Shown here: positions 22,749-30,483 of the stretch, one piece after another
How the letters are laid out: each line of letters starts with the position of its first letter
How positions within the stretch are numbered: position 1 is the first letter of the stretch
Assembly (NCBI RefSeq): GCF_900491935.1
Contig: NZ_UEXK01000004.1
Span: 4,166,190-4,210,039, forward strand
DNA: 43,850 nt
DNA from: Klenkia terrae
Lineage (GTDB): Bacteria > Actinomycetota > Actinomycetes > Mycobacteriales > Geodermatophilaceae
Direction of reading: 5' to 3'
Made by a program: the position numbers and the translations under genes
The notes under the pieces: model-generated
What the model was told of the DNA's origin: nothing
Databases searched by the model: none
What the model saw: the letters and a program-made list of their open reading frames with translations, nothing else

Positions 22749-23891
22749 TTACGGCAGGGCTTCGACGGTCCCCGCGTCGATCCGCTCCGCCAGCCGGCCG
22801 GTCGCCCAGGCGCCGTCGCCGAGCAGGTGGTCGATGGCGGTCAGCCGCGAGGTGTAGTGCCCCACGGAGTACTCGGCGGTGACGCCGATCCCGCCGTGCA
22901 GCTGGATGGCCTCCTTGCCGATGTGCCGGCCGGCCTTCGACGTCTGCAGCCGGGCCCGGTCGGCGGCGGCGAGCACGGCCTCGGGGGAGGACCCCTCGGC
23001 GTCGAGCACCATCGTCGCCCACAGCGCGATGCTGCGGACCAGCTCCAGGGACACGTACATGTCCGCGGCGCGGAAGGTGAGCGCCTGGAACTTGCTCAGC
23101 GGGACGCCGAACTGCTTGCGCGTCTTGAGGTACTCGCTGGTGGTGGTCAGCGCGGTCTGCATCGCACCGACCGCCTCGTGCGCGTAGGCCACGGTGGCCC
23201 GGGCGAGGGCCAGCTCGACGTCGGCGGTGCGGTCGGCCGTGCCCTCGCCGAGCAGCTCCGCGGGGGTGCCGTCGAGGGTCACCCGGGCGGCCCGGGTGCC
23301 GTCGTGGGTGCGGTAGCCCGTGCGGGTCAGCCCGGCGGCGTCGGCGCGGACGACGAACAGCGCCGTCCCGCCCTCGACCGCCGCGGACACCACGAGGACG
23401 TCGGCGCGGGCACCCGAGGGCACCGGCTCCTTGACCCCGGTGAGGGTCCAGCCGTCGGCGCCCTGGGCGGCGGTGACGCCGGTGGCGGTGGGGGTCCAGC
23501 GGCTGCCCGGCTCGGCGTGGGCGAAGACCACCAGCGAGGCGCCCTCGGCCAGCGGGCCGAGCAGCTCGGCGCGCTGCTCCGCGGTGCCGACGGCGGCGAC
23601 GAGGCCACCGGCCAGCACGACGGACTCGACGAACGGCTCGGGGGCGAGCACCTTGCCGATCTCGGTGGCCACCAGGGCCACCTCGGCCTGGCCGGCGCCC
23701 ATGCCGCCGTCCTCCTCGGCGAAGGGCAGACCCAGCACGCCCATCTCGGCCAGCTGGGACCAGGTCTTCTCGTCGAAGCCCGGCTCGTCCTTGGTCACGG
23801 CCCGGCGCTTCTCCGGGTCGTAGGCCCGCTGCAGCAGCCCGGCGACGGCCTCGCGGAGGGCGTGCTGCTCGGTGTCGAAGGTGAAGTCCAT
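22749..23891 (-). CDS. Acyl-CoA dehydrogenase, probable non-catalytic partner subunit
   Basis: This is a 380-residue acyl-CoA dehydrogenase. It has the N-terminal helical domain (EQHALREAVAGLL), a middle beta domain and the C-terminal FAD-contact segment RKQFGVPLSKFQA, then QLHGGIGVTAEY. The Glu that acts as base in short-chain or isovaleryl-type enzymes is not found in the matching ARATVAYAHEAVG region. The middle domain is degenerate (EPGSRWTPTATG). This is the pattern of the non-catalytic half of actinobacterial heterotetrameric FadE enzymes. The gene follows the other subunit after 6 nt on the same strand. Confidence 0.85.
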   Translation of the reverse strand: MDFTFDTEQHALREAVAGLLQRAYDPEKRRAVTKDEPGFDEKTWSQLAEMGVLGLPFAEEDGGMGAGQAEVALVATEIGKVLAPEPFVESVVLAGGLVAAVGTAEQRAELLGPLAEGASLVVFAHAEPGSRWTPTATGVTAAQGADGWTLTGVKEPVPSGARADVLVVSAAVEGGTALFVVRADAAGLTRTGYRTHDGTRAARVTLDGTPAELLGEGTADRTADVELALARATVAYAHEAVGAMQTALTTTSEYLKTRKQFGVPLSKFQALTFRAADMYVSLELVRSIALWATMVLDAEGSSPEAVLAAADRARLQTSKAGRHIGKEAIQLHGGIGVTAEYSVGHYTSRLTAIDHLLGDGAWATGRLAERIDAGTVEALP

Positions 23892-23897
23892 GTCAGA

Positions 23898-25076
23898 TCA
23901 CAACCCCAGGATCGTGCCGGCGATGATGGTGCGCTGCACCTCGTTGGAGCCTCCGTAGATGGAGACCTTCCGGTAGTTGAGGAACTCCGGGGTGGCCGAC
24001 CGCGCCCACTCGGGGACGTCGGTGGCCTCGTCGTCGGCGAACGACGCCAGCGACAGCGGGCCGGCGATGTCGACGATCAGCTCGGTCGCGGCCTGCTGCA
24101 GCTCCGAGCCGCGCAGCTTCAGCACCGACGACGCCGGGTTCGGCTTGCCGTCGCTGGAGTTGGACACCACCCGCAGGGCGGTGAGCTCCAGGGCCAGCAG
24201 CTCGGTCTCGAGCTCGGCGATGCGGGCGCGCATCGAGGGGTCCTCGATCAGCGGGCGGCCACCGGAGGTGATCTGCGTGGCGTGGGCCTTGGCGTCGACC
24301 AGCATCCGCTTGGTCGCACCGACCCGGGCGATGCCGACGCGCTCGTTGCCGAGCAGGAACTTGGCGTAGTCCCAGCCGCGGTTCTCCTCGCCGATCAGGT
24401 TCTCCGCGGGCACCCGGACGTCCTCGAAGAAGACCTCGTTGACCTCGAAGCCGCCGTCCAGCAGCTCGATCGGGCGCAAGGTCACCCCGGGGGTGTCCAT
24501 GGGGAAGACCAGCAGCGAGATGCCCCGCTGCTTCTTCTCGGCACCCGGGTCGGTGCGGCAGAGGCAGAAGATCCAGTCGGCGTGCTGGCCCAGCGTGGTC
24601 CAGGTCTTCTGGCCGTTGACCACCCAGTCCTCGCCGTCGCGGACGGCGGCGGTGCGCAGGCTGGCCAGGTCCGAGCCGGCGTCGGGCTCGGAGAAGCCCT
24701 GGCACCACCAGATGTCGAGGTTGGCGGTCTCGGGCAGGAACCGCTCCTTCTGCTCCTGGTTGCCGAAGGCGGCGATGACCGGCCCGATCATGGAGGCGTT
24801 GAACGCCAGGGGCTCGGGGACGGCGGCCAGCTGCATCTCCTCGCGCCAGATGTGGCGCTGCAGCGGCGTCCAGTCCCGGCCACCCCACTCGGCGGGCCAG
24901 TGCGGGACGGCGAGGCCGGCAGCGTTGAGGATCTGCTGCACCTCGACGTACTGCTCCTTGGTGACGTCGCGGTGGGCGGCGACGTCGTCCCGGATGGACT
25001 GCGGGACCTGCGTGGTGAAGAACGTGCGCATCTCGTCCCGGAACGCCTGGTCCTCGGGCGACAGGTGCAACTGCAT
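23898..25076 (-). CDS. Acyl-CoA dehydrogenase, probable catalytic subunit
   Basis: This is a 392-residue acyl-CoA dehydrogenase that oxidises an acyl-CoA to the enoyl-CoA with FAD. Elements include HWPAEWGGRDWTPLQRHIW, the FAD-binding GFSEPDAGSDLAS, WVVNGQKTWTT and the C-terminal YGGSNEVQRTIIAG. The MCAD-type Glu (YEGT) is absent. Glu245 in FLLGNERVGIARVG is instead at the position used by FadE26/IVD-type enzymes, which supports catalytic competence. The pairing suggests side-chain oxidation of a bulky substrate such as a sterol-CoA, but this is inference. ATG 25076 has GAGAGGG upstream. Confidence 0.9.
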   Translation of the reverse strand: MQLHLSPEDQAFRDEMRTFFTTQVPQSIRDDVAAHRDVTKEQYVEVQQILNAAGLAVPHWPAEWGGRDWTPLQRHIWREEMQLAAVPEPLAFNASMIGPVIAAFGNQEQKERFLPETANLDIWWCQGFSEPDAGSDLASLRTAAVRDGEDWVVNGQKTWTTLGQHADWIFCLCRTDPGAEKKQRGISLLVFPMDTPGVTLRPIELLDGGFEVNEVFFEDVRVPAENLIGEENRGWDYAKFLLGNERVGIARVGATKRMLVDAKAHATQITSGGRPLIEDPSMRARIAELETELLALELTALRVVSNSSDGKPNPASSVLKLRGSELQQAATELIVDIAGPLSLASFADDEATDVPEWARSATPEFLNYRKVSIYGGSNEVQRTIIAGTILGL

Positions 25077-25138
25077 GGACGACCCTCTCTCCTCCGGCGG
25101 CGACCGTGCCAGCCGTGGCCCCGACGATCCCATACCTA

Positions 25139-25152
25139 CTACTGACCGGTAA
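25139..25152 (-). promoter_or_regulatory. Possible TetR-type operator upstream of the acyl-CoA dehydrogenases
   Basis: On the minus strand the sequence TTACCGGTCAGTAG forms a near-palindrome (TTAC-N6-GTAG), 63 nt upstream of the first dehydrogenase start. Sites of this TTAC...GTAA type precede fatty-acid genes controlled by TetR repressors in actinobacteria. No TetR gene is in the window. Confidence 0.35.
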
Positions 25153-25159
25153 CCGGGGA

Positions 25160-25903
25160 TCAGTACACGGCCACCCCGGGCGTGCCGCCGCCCACCGCCA
25201 CCGCGTCGCCGGTGATGGCCACGCTGCGCGGGGAGCAGAGGAACGCCACCACGTCGGCGACCTCCGCGGCCGTGACCAGCCGGCCGATCCGGGTGGCGGC
25301 GGGGGCGGCGGCGACGTCGGCCGGCGTGCGCTCGGTGACGGTGCGGCCCGGGTGCACGACGGTCACGTTCACCCCCGACGGCCCCAGCTCCTCGGCCAGG
25401 TTCGCCGTCATCGCGGCCACCGCGACGTTGCGGACGGTGCCGACCAGGTTGCCGGTGGCCCGCGCGTTGAGCCCGCTGACGTTGACGATCCGGCCCCAGC
25501 CCTGGGCCACCATGTGCGGTGCCGCGGCCCGCGCGGTGCGCAGGTAGCCGAGCACCTTGGTCTCGACCTCGTCGCGCAGGGCGTCGTCGGGCAGGTCGGC
25601 CAGCGCCGGGACCGGTGCCGTGGACGCCGGCCGGGCAGCGGCGTTGACCAGGACGTCCACCCCGCCCCACGCCTGCACCACCGCGGCCACCGCGGCCCGC
25701 ACGGCGGCGTCGTCGGTGGTGTCGGCCGGCACGACCAGCGACTCCCCGGGCAGCTCGGCGGCCACCGCCTCCAGGTCCTCGCGGGACCGGGCCAGCAGCG
25801 CGACCCGGGCCCCCTCCTGCGCCAGCCGCACCGCGACGGCCTTCCCGATGCCGCGCCCGGCGCCGGTGACCAGCGCCCGCTTCCCGCTCAGCTGCAGGTC
25901 CAT
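25160..25903 (-). CDS. SDR-family protein with atypical active site
   Basis: This 247-residue Rossmann-fold protein has the NAD(P) loop VTGAGRGIGKAVA and LVNAAAR after strand 4. The usual catalytic YxxxK is replaced: the helix reads GNLVGTVRNVAVAAMTANLA, which puts Gly and Asn at the Tyr and Lys positions, while Ser is retained in VNVSGLN. Actinobacteria carry a small SDR subgroup with this GxxxN pattern. Its catalytic mechanism is unclear and it may be non-reductive. It is the first gene before the two dehydrogenases. ATG 25903 is preceded by TAGCGT. Confidence 0.85.
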   Translation of the reverse strand: MDLQLSGKRALVTGAGRGIGKAVAVRLAQEGARVALLARSREDLEAVAAELPGESLVVPADTTDDAAVRAAVAAVVQAWGGVDVLVNAAARPASTAPVPALADLPDDALRDEVETKVLGYLRTARAAAPHMVAQGWGRIVNVSGLNARATGNLVGTVRNVAVAAMTANLAEELGPSGVNVTVVHPGRTVTERTPADVAAAPAATRIGRLVTAAEVADVVAFLCSPRSVAITGDAVAVGGGTPGVAVY

Positions 25904-25909
25904 GCCGCC

Positions 25910-25915
25910 ACGCTA
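25910..25915 (-). promoter_or_regulatory. -10 box, leaderless start of the SDR gene
   Basis: Read leftward, TAGCGT ends 6 nt before ATG 25903, with no Shine-Dalgarno sequence between them. The rest of the 105-nt divergent gap (25904-26008) shows nothing else. Confidence 0.45.
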
Positions 25916-26008
25916 GGAGCGCCCGGCGGTGCGGGCCACCTCACCCGGGCGGGGGACACCGGTGCCGCCGGGCTCCAGGGGCGCCCGCGGGGTGCCGAGA
26001 CCGGATCC

Positions 26009-28120
26009 GTGAGCCTCCCCGTCGTCGTCCCCGCACCCGGGGTGCCCGGGCCGCGGACGACGTCCCCGGCGCGGGTCGGGGCGCTGGACTCGGCCCGGGT
26101 CAGCCGGGCGGTCGTGCACGCGGCGTCGGTCCGCGTCGACGTGGCCATCCTGGTCGTCACCGCCGACGGCGACGGCGCGCGGATCCGCTGGGCCAACACC
26201 GGGGTGGAGCGACTGCTCGGGTACGCCGCGGCCGACCTGGTGGGCACCACGGTGGAGGCGCTGTTCCCGCGCCCCCCGCTGGGCGGCACCGGGGCCCTGC
26301 TGCGCCGCGAGCGCTCGGTCACCCTGGAGCTCCTGGCCCGGGACCGCACCGGCTCGCTGGTCGAGCTGGCCGTCGTCACCACGCCGTCCACCGAGGGCGG
26401 GGTCTGGACGGTCTCCGCCCAGCACGCCCGCAGCGACGCCGAGCGCGCGCTGGCCGACTCCGCCGCCGCCCACGAGCGCCGGTTCACCACGCTGACCCAG
26501 CGCTCGCCGATGCCGACCCTGCTGTCCGAGCAGGGCCTGCGGCTGGCGCACGTCAACGACGCGTTCTGCCGGCTGACCGGTCGCCAGGCCGAGGAGCTGC
26601 TGGGCACCGGCTGGCTGGCCAGCGTGCACCCCGACGACGTCGACGCCGTCGTGGGCCTCGCCGCCGAGGTGCTCGAGGGCGGGTCCGGGGACATCCGGGC
26701 CCGGCTGCTGTGCGGCCCGGACGACGAGCGCAGCACGCTCATCCGCTTCTCCCACCTGCACACCCCCGACCTGGGCAGCGGCTTCGTGGCCACCGTCGAG
26801 GACGTCACCGAGCGGCTGGCCTTCGAGGCGCAGCTGGCCCACCAGGCCACCCACGACCCGCTCACCGGCCTGCCCAACCGGGCCCGGCTGTCCACCTACG
26901 TGGCCGAGCGCTTCCTGCCCGGCACCCGGGACGGCCTGGGCTGCCTGTTCCTCGACATCGACGACTTCAAGGTGGTCAACGACTCCCTCGGGCACGCCGC
27001 CGGCGACCAGCTCCTGGTCCAGGTGGCCCGGCGGCTGCGCGCCGCCGTCCGGCCCACGGACCTCGTGGTGCGCTTCGGCGGCGACGAGTTCGTGGTGGTC
27101 TGCGAGGACGTCGACGAGGACGACGTCGTCGCGCTGGGCCGGCGGATCTCCGTCGAGCTCGCCCGCCCGGTGCAGCTGGGCGGGGTGGGGGTCAACGTGC
27201 GCGTCAGCGTCGGGGTCACCGTGCAGACCCCGGCCCACCTCACCGCCGACGAGCTCGTCCGCGACTGCGACATCGCCATGTACCAGGCCAAGGCCGACGG
27301 CAAGGGCCGCGTCTCCGTGCTGGACCAGGCCTCCCGCGAGGAGGCCCGCGACAAGCTGCGGCTGGTCGCCGACCTGCGCGCGGCCATCGACGGCGGCCAG
27401 CTGACCCTGGCCTACCAGCCGGTGGTGGCGGCCGCGACGCTCGTGCCGGTCGGCCTGGAGGCCCTGGCCCGCTGGACCCACCCCACCCGGGGCGCGGTCG
27501 GGCCCGACGTCTTCGTCCCGCTGGCCGAGGAGAGCGGGCTGGTCGACGCCCTCGGCAGCTACGTCCTGGAGGAGGCCTGCCGGCAGATCGCCGCCTGGGA
27601 CGCCGAGCTGGGGGTGGCCGCGCCCCGCACCGTGAACGTCAACGTGTCGGCGCTGCAGCTCGACGAGCACCTGCCCTCGCTGGTGGCCACCACCCTGTCC
27701 CGGCACGGCGTGGGCGCCGAGCGGATCTGCCTGGAGGTCACCGAGTCCGCGCTCATGCGCAACGCCGACCAGGCCCGCGCCGTGCTCGACCAGCTCCGCG
27801 AGCTGGGCGTCACCATCGCCGTCGACGACTTCGGCACCGGCTACTCGTCGCTGGCGCAGCTGCGCCGGCTGCCGGTGGACCGGCTCAAGATCGACCGGTC
27901 CTTCGTGGCCGAGCTGTCCGAGGGGCACCCGGAGATCACCGGCGCGATCGTCGCGCTGGCCGCGGGGCTCGGGCTGGACAGCGTGGCGGAGGGGGTCGAG
28001 GACGTGGCACAGGTCCGGGCACTGGTCGAGCTGGGCGCGACCCACCTGCAGGGCTTCGGGATCGCCCGCCCGATGACCGGGGCGGCCGCGACCGCCTGGT
28101 TCGCCGAGCGTGCCCGGTGA
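26009..28120 (+). CDS. PAS-PAS-GGDEF-EAL protein (c-di-GMP synthase/phosphodiesterase)
   Basis: This is a 703-residue signalling protein with two PAS-type domains (about 40-140 and 155-275), then GGDEF (about 285-440) and EAL (about 445-700). The cyclase motif GGDEF is intact at 357-361, with the allosteric RxxD I-site (RPTD, 348-351) five residues before it. The EAL domain keeps Glu484-Ala-Leu and DDFGTGYSSL, KIDRSF and EGVED, the residues needed for metal binding and hydrolysis. Both activities may therefore work, and the PAS domains would choose between them. No membrane segment is seen. GTG 26009 is the first plausible start after the divergent SDR promoter. It overlaps the HDOD gene by GTGA. 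Confidence 0.9.
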   Translation: MSLPVVVPAPGVPGPRTTSPARVGALDSARVSRAVVHAASVRVDVAILVVTADGDGARIRWANTGVERLLGYAAADLVGTTVEALFPRPPLGGTGALLRRERSVTLELLARDRTGSLVELAVVTTPSTEGGVWTVSAQHARSDAERALADSAAAHERRFTTLTQRSPMPTLLSEQGLRLAHVNDAFCRLTGRQAEELLGTGWLASVHPDDVDAVVGLAAEVLEGGSGDIRARLLCGPDDERSTLIRFSHLHTPDLGSGFVATVEDVTERLAFEAQLAHQATHDPLTGLPNRARLSTYVAERFLPGTRDGLGCLFLDIDDFKVVNDSLGHAAGDQLLVQVARRLRAAVRPTDLVVRFGGDEFVVVCEDVDEDDVVALGRRISVELARPVQLGGVGVNVRVSVGVTVQTPAHLTADELVRDCDIAMYQAKADGKGRVSVLDQASREEARDKLRLVADLRAAIDGGQLTLAYQPVVAAATLVPVGLEALARWTHPTRGAVGPDVFVPLAEESGLVDALGSYVLEEACRQIAAWDAELGVAAPRTVNVNVSALQLDEHLPSLVATTLSRHGVGAERICLEVTESALMRNADQARAVLDQLRELGVTIAVDDFGTGYSSLAQLRRLPVDRLKIDRSFVAELSEGHPEITGAIVALAAGLGLDSVAEGVEDVAQVRALVELGATHLQGFGIARPMTGAAATAWFAERAR

Positions 28121-29004
28121 CCGCGCCCCTGGTCGCCTCGGACGACGTCGTGCTGGACGACGACGAGGTGGCCGAGCCCGAGGACGGCGTCGACGACGTC
28201 CTGCTCCCGGGCGCGACCTTCGACGCCCACGCGGTGCTGGCGAGCATCGACACCATGGCCGCCCAGCGCCCGGTGGCCGCGCAGATCGTGGCCCTCACCC
28301 ACGCCGACGACGCCGGCGCGAAGGACCTCTCCCGCCTGCTGGCCGCCGACGCGGCCCTCACCGGCCGCGTGCTCAAGCTGGCCAACTCGGCCTACTACGG
28401 GCTGCGCGGGCGGGTCTCCTCGCTGCAGTTCGCCGTCACGGTGGTCGGGTTCGCCACGGTCCGGTCGATGGCCACCGTGGCGCTCACCAGCACCGACCAG
28501 ATGACCCTGCCCGCGGAGCACTGGACCACCAGCACCCACCTGGCCCTGGCCTGCTCGACGCTGGCCCCCCGGATGGGGCACCGCGCCGCGGACGCCCTGT
28601 GCATGGGCCTGCTGGCCCAGCTGGGGGCGGCCCTGCTGCACCACCACGACCCGCAGGGCTACGGCGAGCTGACCGCCGCGCACCGGTCGGCCGTCGACCG
28701 CCGCGAGGCCGAGGTGGAGCGCTACGGCGTGCACGCCGTCGAGTTGACCGCCGCCGCCATGCGCCAGTGGGGCTTCCCGAGCACCATGGTCGCGCCGCTG
28801 GACCAGCTGCACGACCCGACGTCGGTGGACGGCGGGCTGCTGCGCGGGGCCTTCGAGGTCACCGAGCGGCTGGTCGTGAAGGGCCACCGGCCGGTGCCCA
28901 TCCACCGGCTCACCTGCGACCGGGTGCGCGAGGTGGACGTCGTCCCCGTGCTGACCCAGGTCCGCACCGAGGCCGCCGACCTCCGCCGCGCCCTGGAGGG
29001 CTGA
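28117..29004 (+). CDS. HDOD-domain signalling protein
   Basis: This is a 295-residue protein. After an acidic N-terminus (1-35), the HDOD domain reads LSRLLAADAALTGRVLKLAN, SAYYGLRGRVSSLQFAVTVV and GFATVRSMATV, followed by the HxxGLLAQLGAALLHHH-like region (MGLLAQLGAALLHHH) and AMRQWGFPSTM. HDOD domains are HD-related but often lack nuclease or phosphodiesterase activity and act in signal output. The 4-nt overlap with the GGDEF-EAL gene suggests they work together in c-di-GMP signalling. This is inferred from position only. Confidence 0.87.
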   Translation: MTAPLVASDDVVLDDDEVAEPEDGVDDVLLPGATFDAHAVLASIDTMAAQRPVAAQIVALTHADDAGAKDLSRLLAADAALTGRVLKLANSAYYGLRGRVSSLQFAVTVVGFATVRSMATVALTSTDQMTLPAEHWTTSTHLALACSTLAPRMGHRAADALCMGLLAQLGAALLHHHDPQGYGELTAAHRSAVDRREAEVERYGVHAVELTAAAMRQWGFPSTMVAPLDQLHDPTSVDGGLLRGAFEVTERLVVKGHRPVPIHRLTCDRVREVDVVPVLTQVRTEAADLRRALEG

Positions 29005-29056
29005 CCGGCCACGCCCACGACGGGTGCTGGGCGCCGGGCGGGGGGACCATGGAGTC

Positions 29057-29872
29057 GTGTTCGAGATCGACGAGATGGCCCTGCTGACCCGCGAGGTGCT
29101 CCGCGAGCGGGGTGCCGCGCTGATCGCCGAGGCGTGCGCCTGGGCGGTGGGCACCGGCGACCGGCCGCACCGGACGCACCGCCGCGGCCGGCTGGTCACG
29201 ACCGGGACCACCGTGGGGGTGCGGGCCGAGAACGGGCAGCTGCTGGGCGACGAGGAGGTCGGCCGGCTGGACCTCGCCGACGCCGCACCCGGCACGTTCC
29301 GGGACGCGCTGAACATGGCCGACGCCGAGGGCGGCCTGCTGGCCGACCGGTTCGACGTCGAGGTGCTGGAGCCGTTCGTGCTGGCCACCTGCGAGCTGGC
29401 CGCCGACCGGCTGCGGGCGGCGCGCCCGGCCGCCTGGGCCGAGCTGGCCGACGACGTGGGCGAGGACGCCGAGGACACCGCCGCGGTGGTGCGGGCGGGG
29501 GAGTGGGAGGCGCCGCTGCGGATCGTCGCCGAGCACCTGGTGCTGGCCGGGATCGGCGACACCCCGCTGGCCGTGGTGGAGGCCGAGGGCGTGCCGCTGT
29601 CGCTGGTCCGGGCGGCCGAGGCGCTCACCCGGCAGGCCGTCCCGCCGCCCCCGGCCGGGCCCGACGCGCTGGCCGGCGTGCTGTTCCTGGCCCGGGCCGC
29701 GGTCGCCGACCTGGGCAGCCCCATCCCGGACACCGCGGTGACCCGGGTGCTCGACGCGTTGCTGGCCGAGGGGCTGGAGCGCGACGAGGTGCTCGCCGTC
29801 CTCCCCGACCTGCCGCTGGAGCCGACCGCCGAGGCCGACCTCCGCCGCCTGGCGGAGCGGCTGCCGGACTGA
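29057..29872 (+). CDS. Unrecognised 271-residue protein
   Basis: I do not recognise a family. The protein starts VFEIDEMALLTREVLRERG and is acidic, Ala/Leu-rich and mostly helical, with no signal peptide, membrane segment or Cys motif. A small beta part is near residues 40-65 (RRGRLVTTGTTVGVRAENGQ). The start GTG 29057 is preferred over GTG 29024, because the latter sits next to the HDOD stop and adds non-conserved residues. The gene lies between the c-di-GMP pair and a stress-type PPOX gene, with no clear operon link. Confidence 0.6.
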   Translation: MFEIDEMALLTREVLRERGAALIAEACAWAVGTGDRPHRTHRRGRLVTTGTTVGVRAENGQLLGDEEVGRLDLADAAPGTFRDALNMADAEGGLLADRFDVEVLEPFVLATCELAADRLRAARPAAWAELADDVGEDAEDTAAVVRAGEWEAPLRIVAEHLVLAGIGDTPLAVVEAEGVPLSLVRAAEALTRQAVPPPPAGPDALAGVLFLARAAVADLGSPIPDTAVTRVLDALLAEGLERDEVLAVLPDLPLEPTAEADLRRLAERLPD

Positions 29873-29887
29873 CGCTGGGCACATCCG

Positions 29888-29912
29888 GTTTGCGCTGGAC
29901 CACGCCGGGCAC
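29888..29912 (+). promoter_or_regulatory. SigB/SigF-type promoter candidate for the PPOX stress gene
   Basis: GTTT (29888-29891) and GGGCAC (29907-29912) are 15 nt apart, close to the actinobacterial general-stress consensus (GTTT-N14-17-GGGTAT). The gene starts 43 nt further on with a clear GAGGAG ribosome binding site. Confidence 0.55.
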
Positions 29913-29954
29913 CGCAGTCCTGGAGATCGAAATCGACTGCGAGGAGCGCGCCTG

Positions 29955-30434
29955 ATGGCCGAGCACGGTGTGGAGAAGGTCCGCGAGCTGGTGGCGGGCG
30001 AGAAGATCGCGATGCTGACGACCCTGGGTGCCGACGGTTCCCTGGAGAGCCGTCCGATGTCGCTGCAGGAGACCGAGTTCGACGGCGACCTGTGGTTCTT
30101 CGCGGAGGCCGACGGCGGGCCGGCGAAGAGCATCGCGGCCAACCCGAAGGTCAACGTGACGACCGGCTCCCGGTCCAGCTGGGTGTCGATCGCCGGCGAG
30201 GGCATCGTCGTCACCGACGTGGCGAAGAAGAAGGAGCTGTGGAACTCCGGCGCCGAGGCCTGGCTGCCGCAGGGGCCCGAGGACGCCTCGGTGGTGCTGA
30301 TCAAGGTCGACGGCAGCAGCGCCGAGTACTGGGACACCCCCGGTGCGGTGACCACGGCGATCAGCTTCGTCAAGGCCAAGGCCACCGGCGAGCGCACCGA
30401 CGTCGGCGAGAACGAGAAGGTCGTCCTGCCCTGA
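29955..30434 (+). CDS. Pyridoxamine-5'-phosphate-oxidase-family general stress protein
   Basis: This 159-residue split-barrel flavoprotein is like B. subtilis GSP26 (YdaG). Visible elements are VAGEKIAMLTTLGADGSLES, RPMSLQETEFDGDLWFF, SIAANPKVNVT and WVSIAGEGIVV. The final part has the EYWDTPGA motif near the C-terminus that is typical of this group. The function is probably flavin- or F420-dependent redox protection, but the substrate is unknown. ATG 29955 has GAGGAG 7 nt upstream, and the SigB-like promoter fits a stress role. A hairpin follows. Confidence 0.88.
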   Translation: MAEHGVEKVRELVAGEKIAMLTTLGADGSLESRPMSLQETEFDGDLWFFAEADGGPAKSIAANPKVNVTTGSRSSWVSIAGEGIVVTDVAKKKELWNSGAEAWLPQGPEDASVVLIKVDGSSAEYWDTPGAVTTAISFVKAKATGERTDVGENEKVVLP

Positions 30435-30441
30435 TCCGGAT

Positions 30442-30473
30442 CGACCGGGCCCGCCGCACGGCGTGCCCGGTCG
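30442..30473. terminator. Hairpin terminator
   Basis: Nine-bp arms (CGACCGGGC and GCCCGGTCG) enclose an inner CGCCG/CGGCG stem. It lies between the convergent ends of the PPOX stress gene (30434) and the MFS gene (30484) and can serve both strands. Confidence 0.65.
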
Positions 30474-30483
30474 CCCGGGGCAC

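Noticed and set aside
25913-28045. A 710-codon open frame opposite the GGDEF-EAL gene
   Set aside because: Its composition (His/Gly/Gln-rich, no motifs) is that of a shadow, while the plus strand has intact catalytic motifs.
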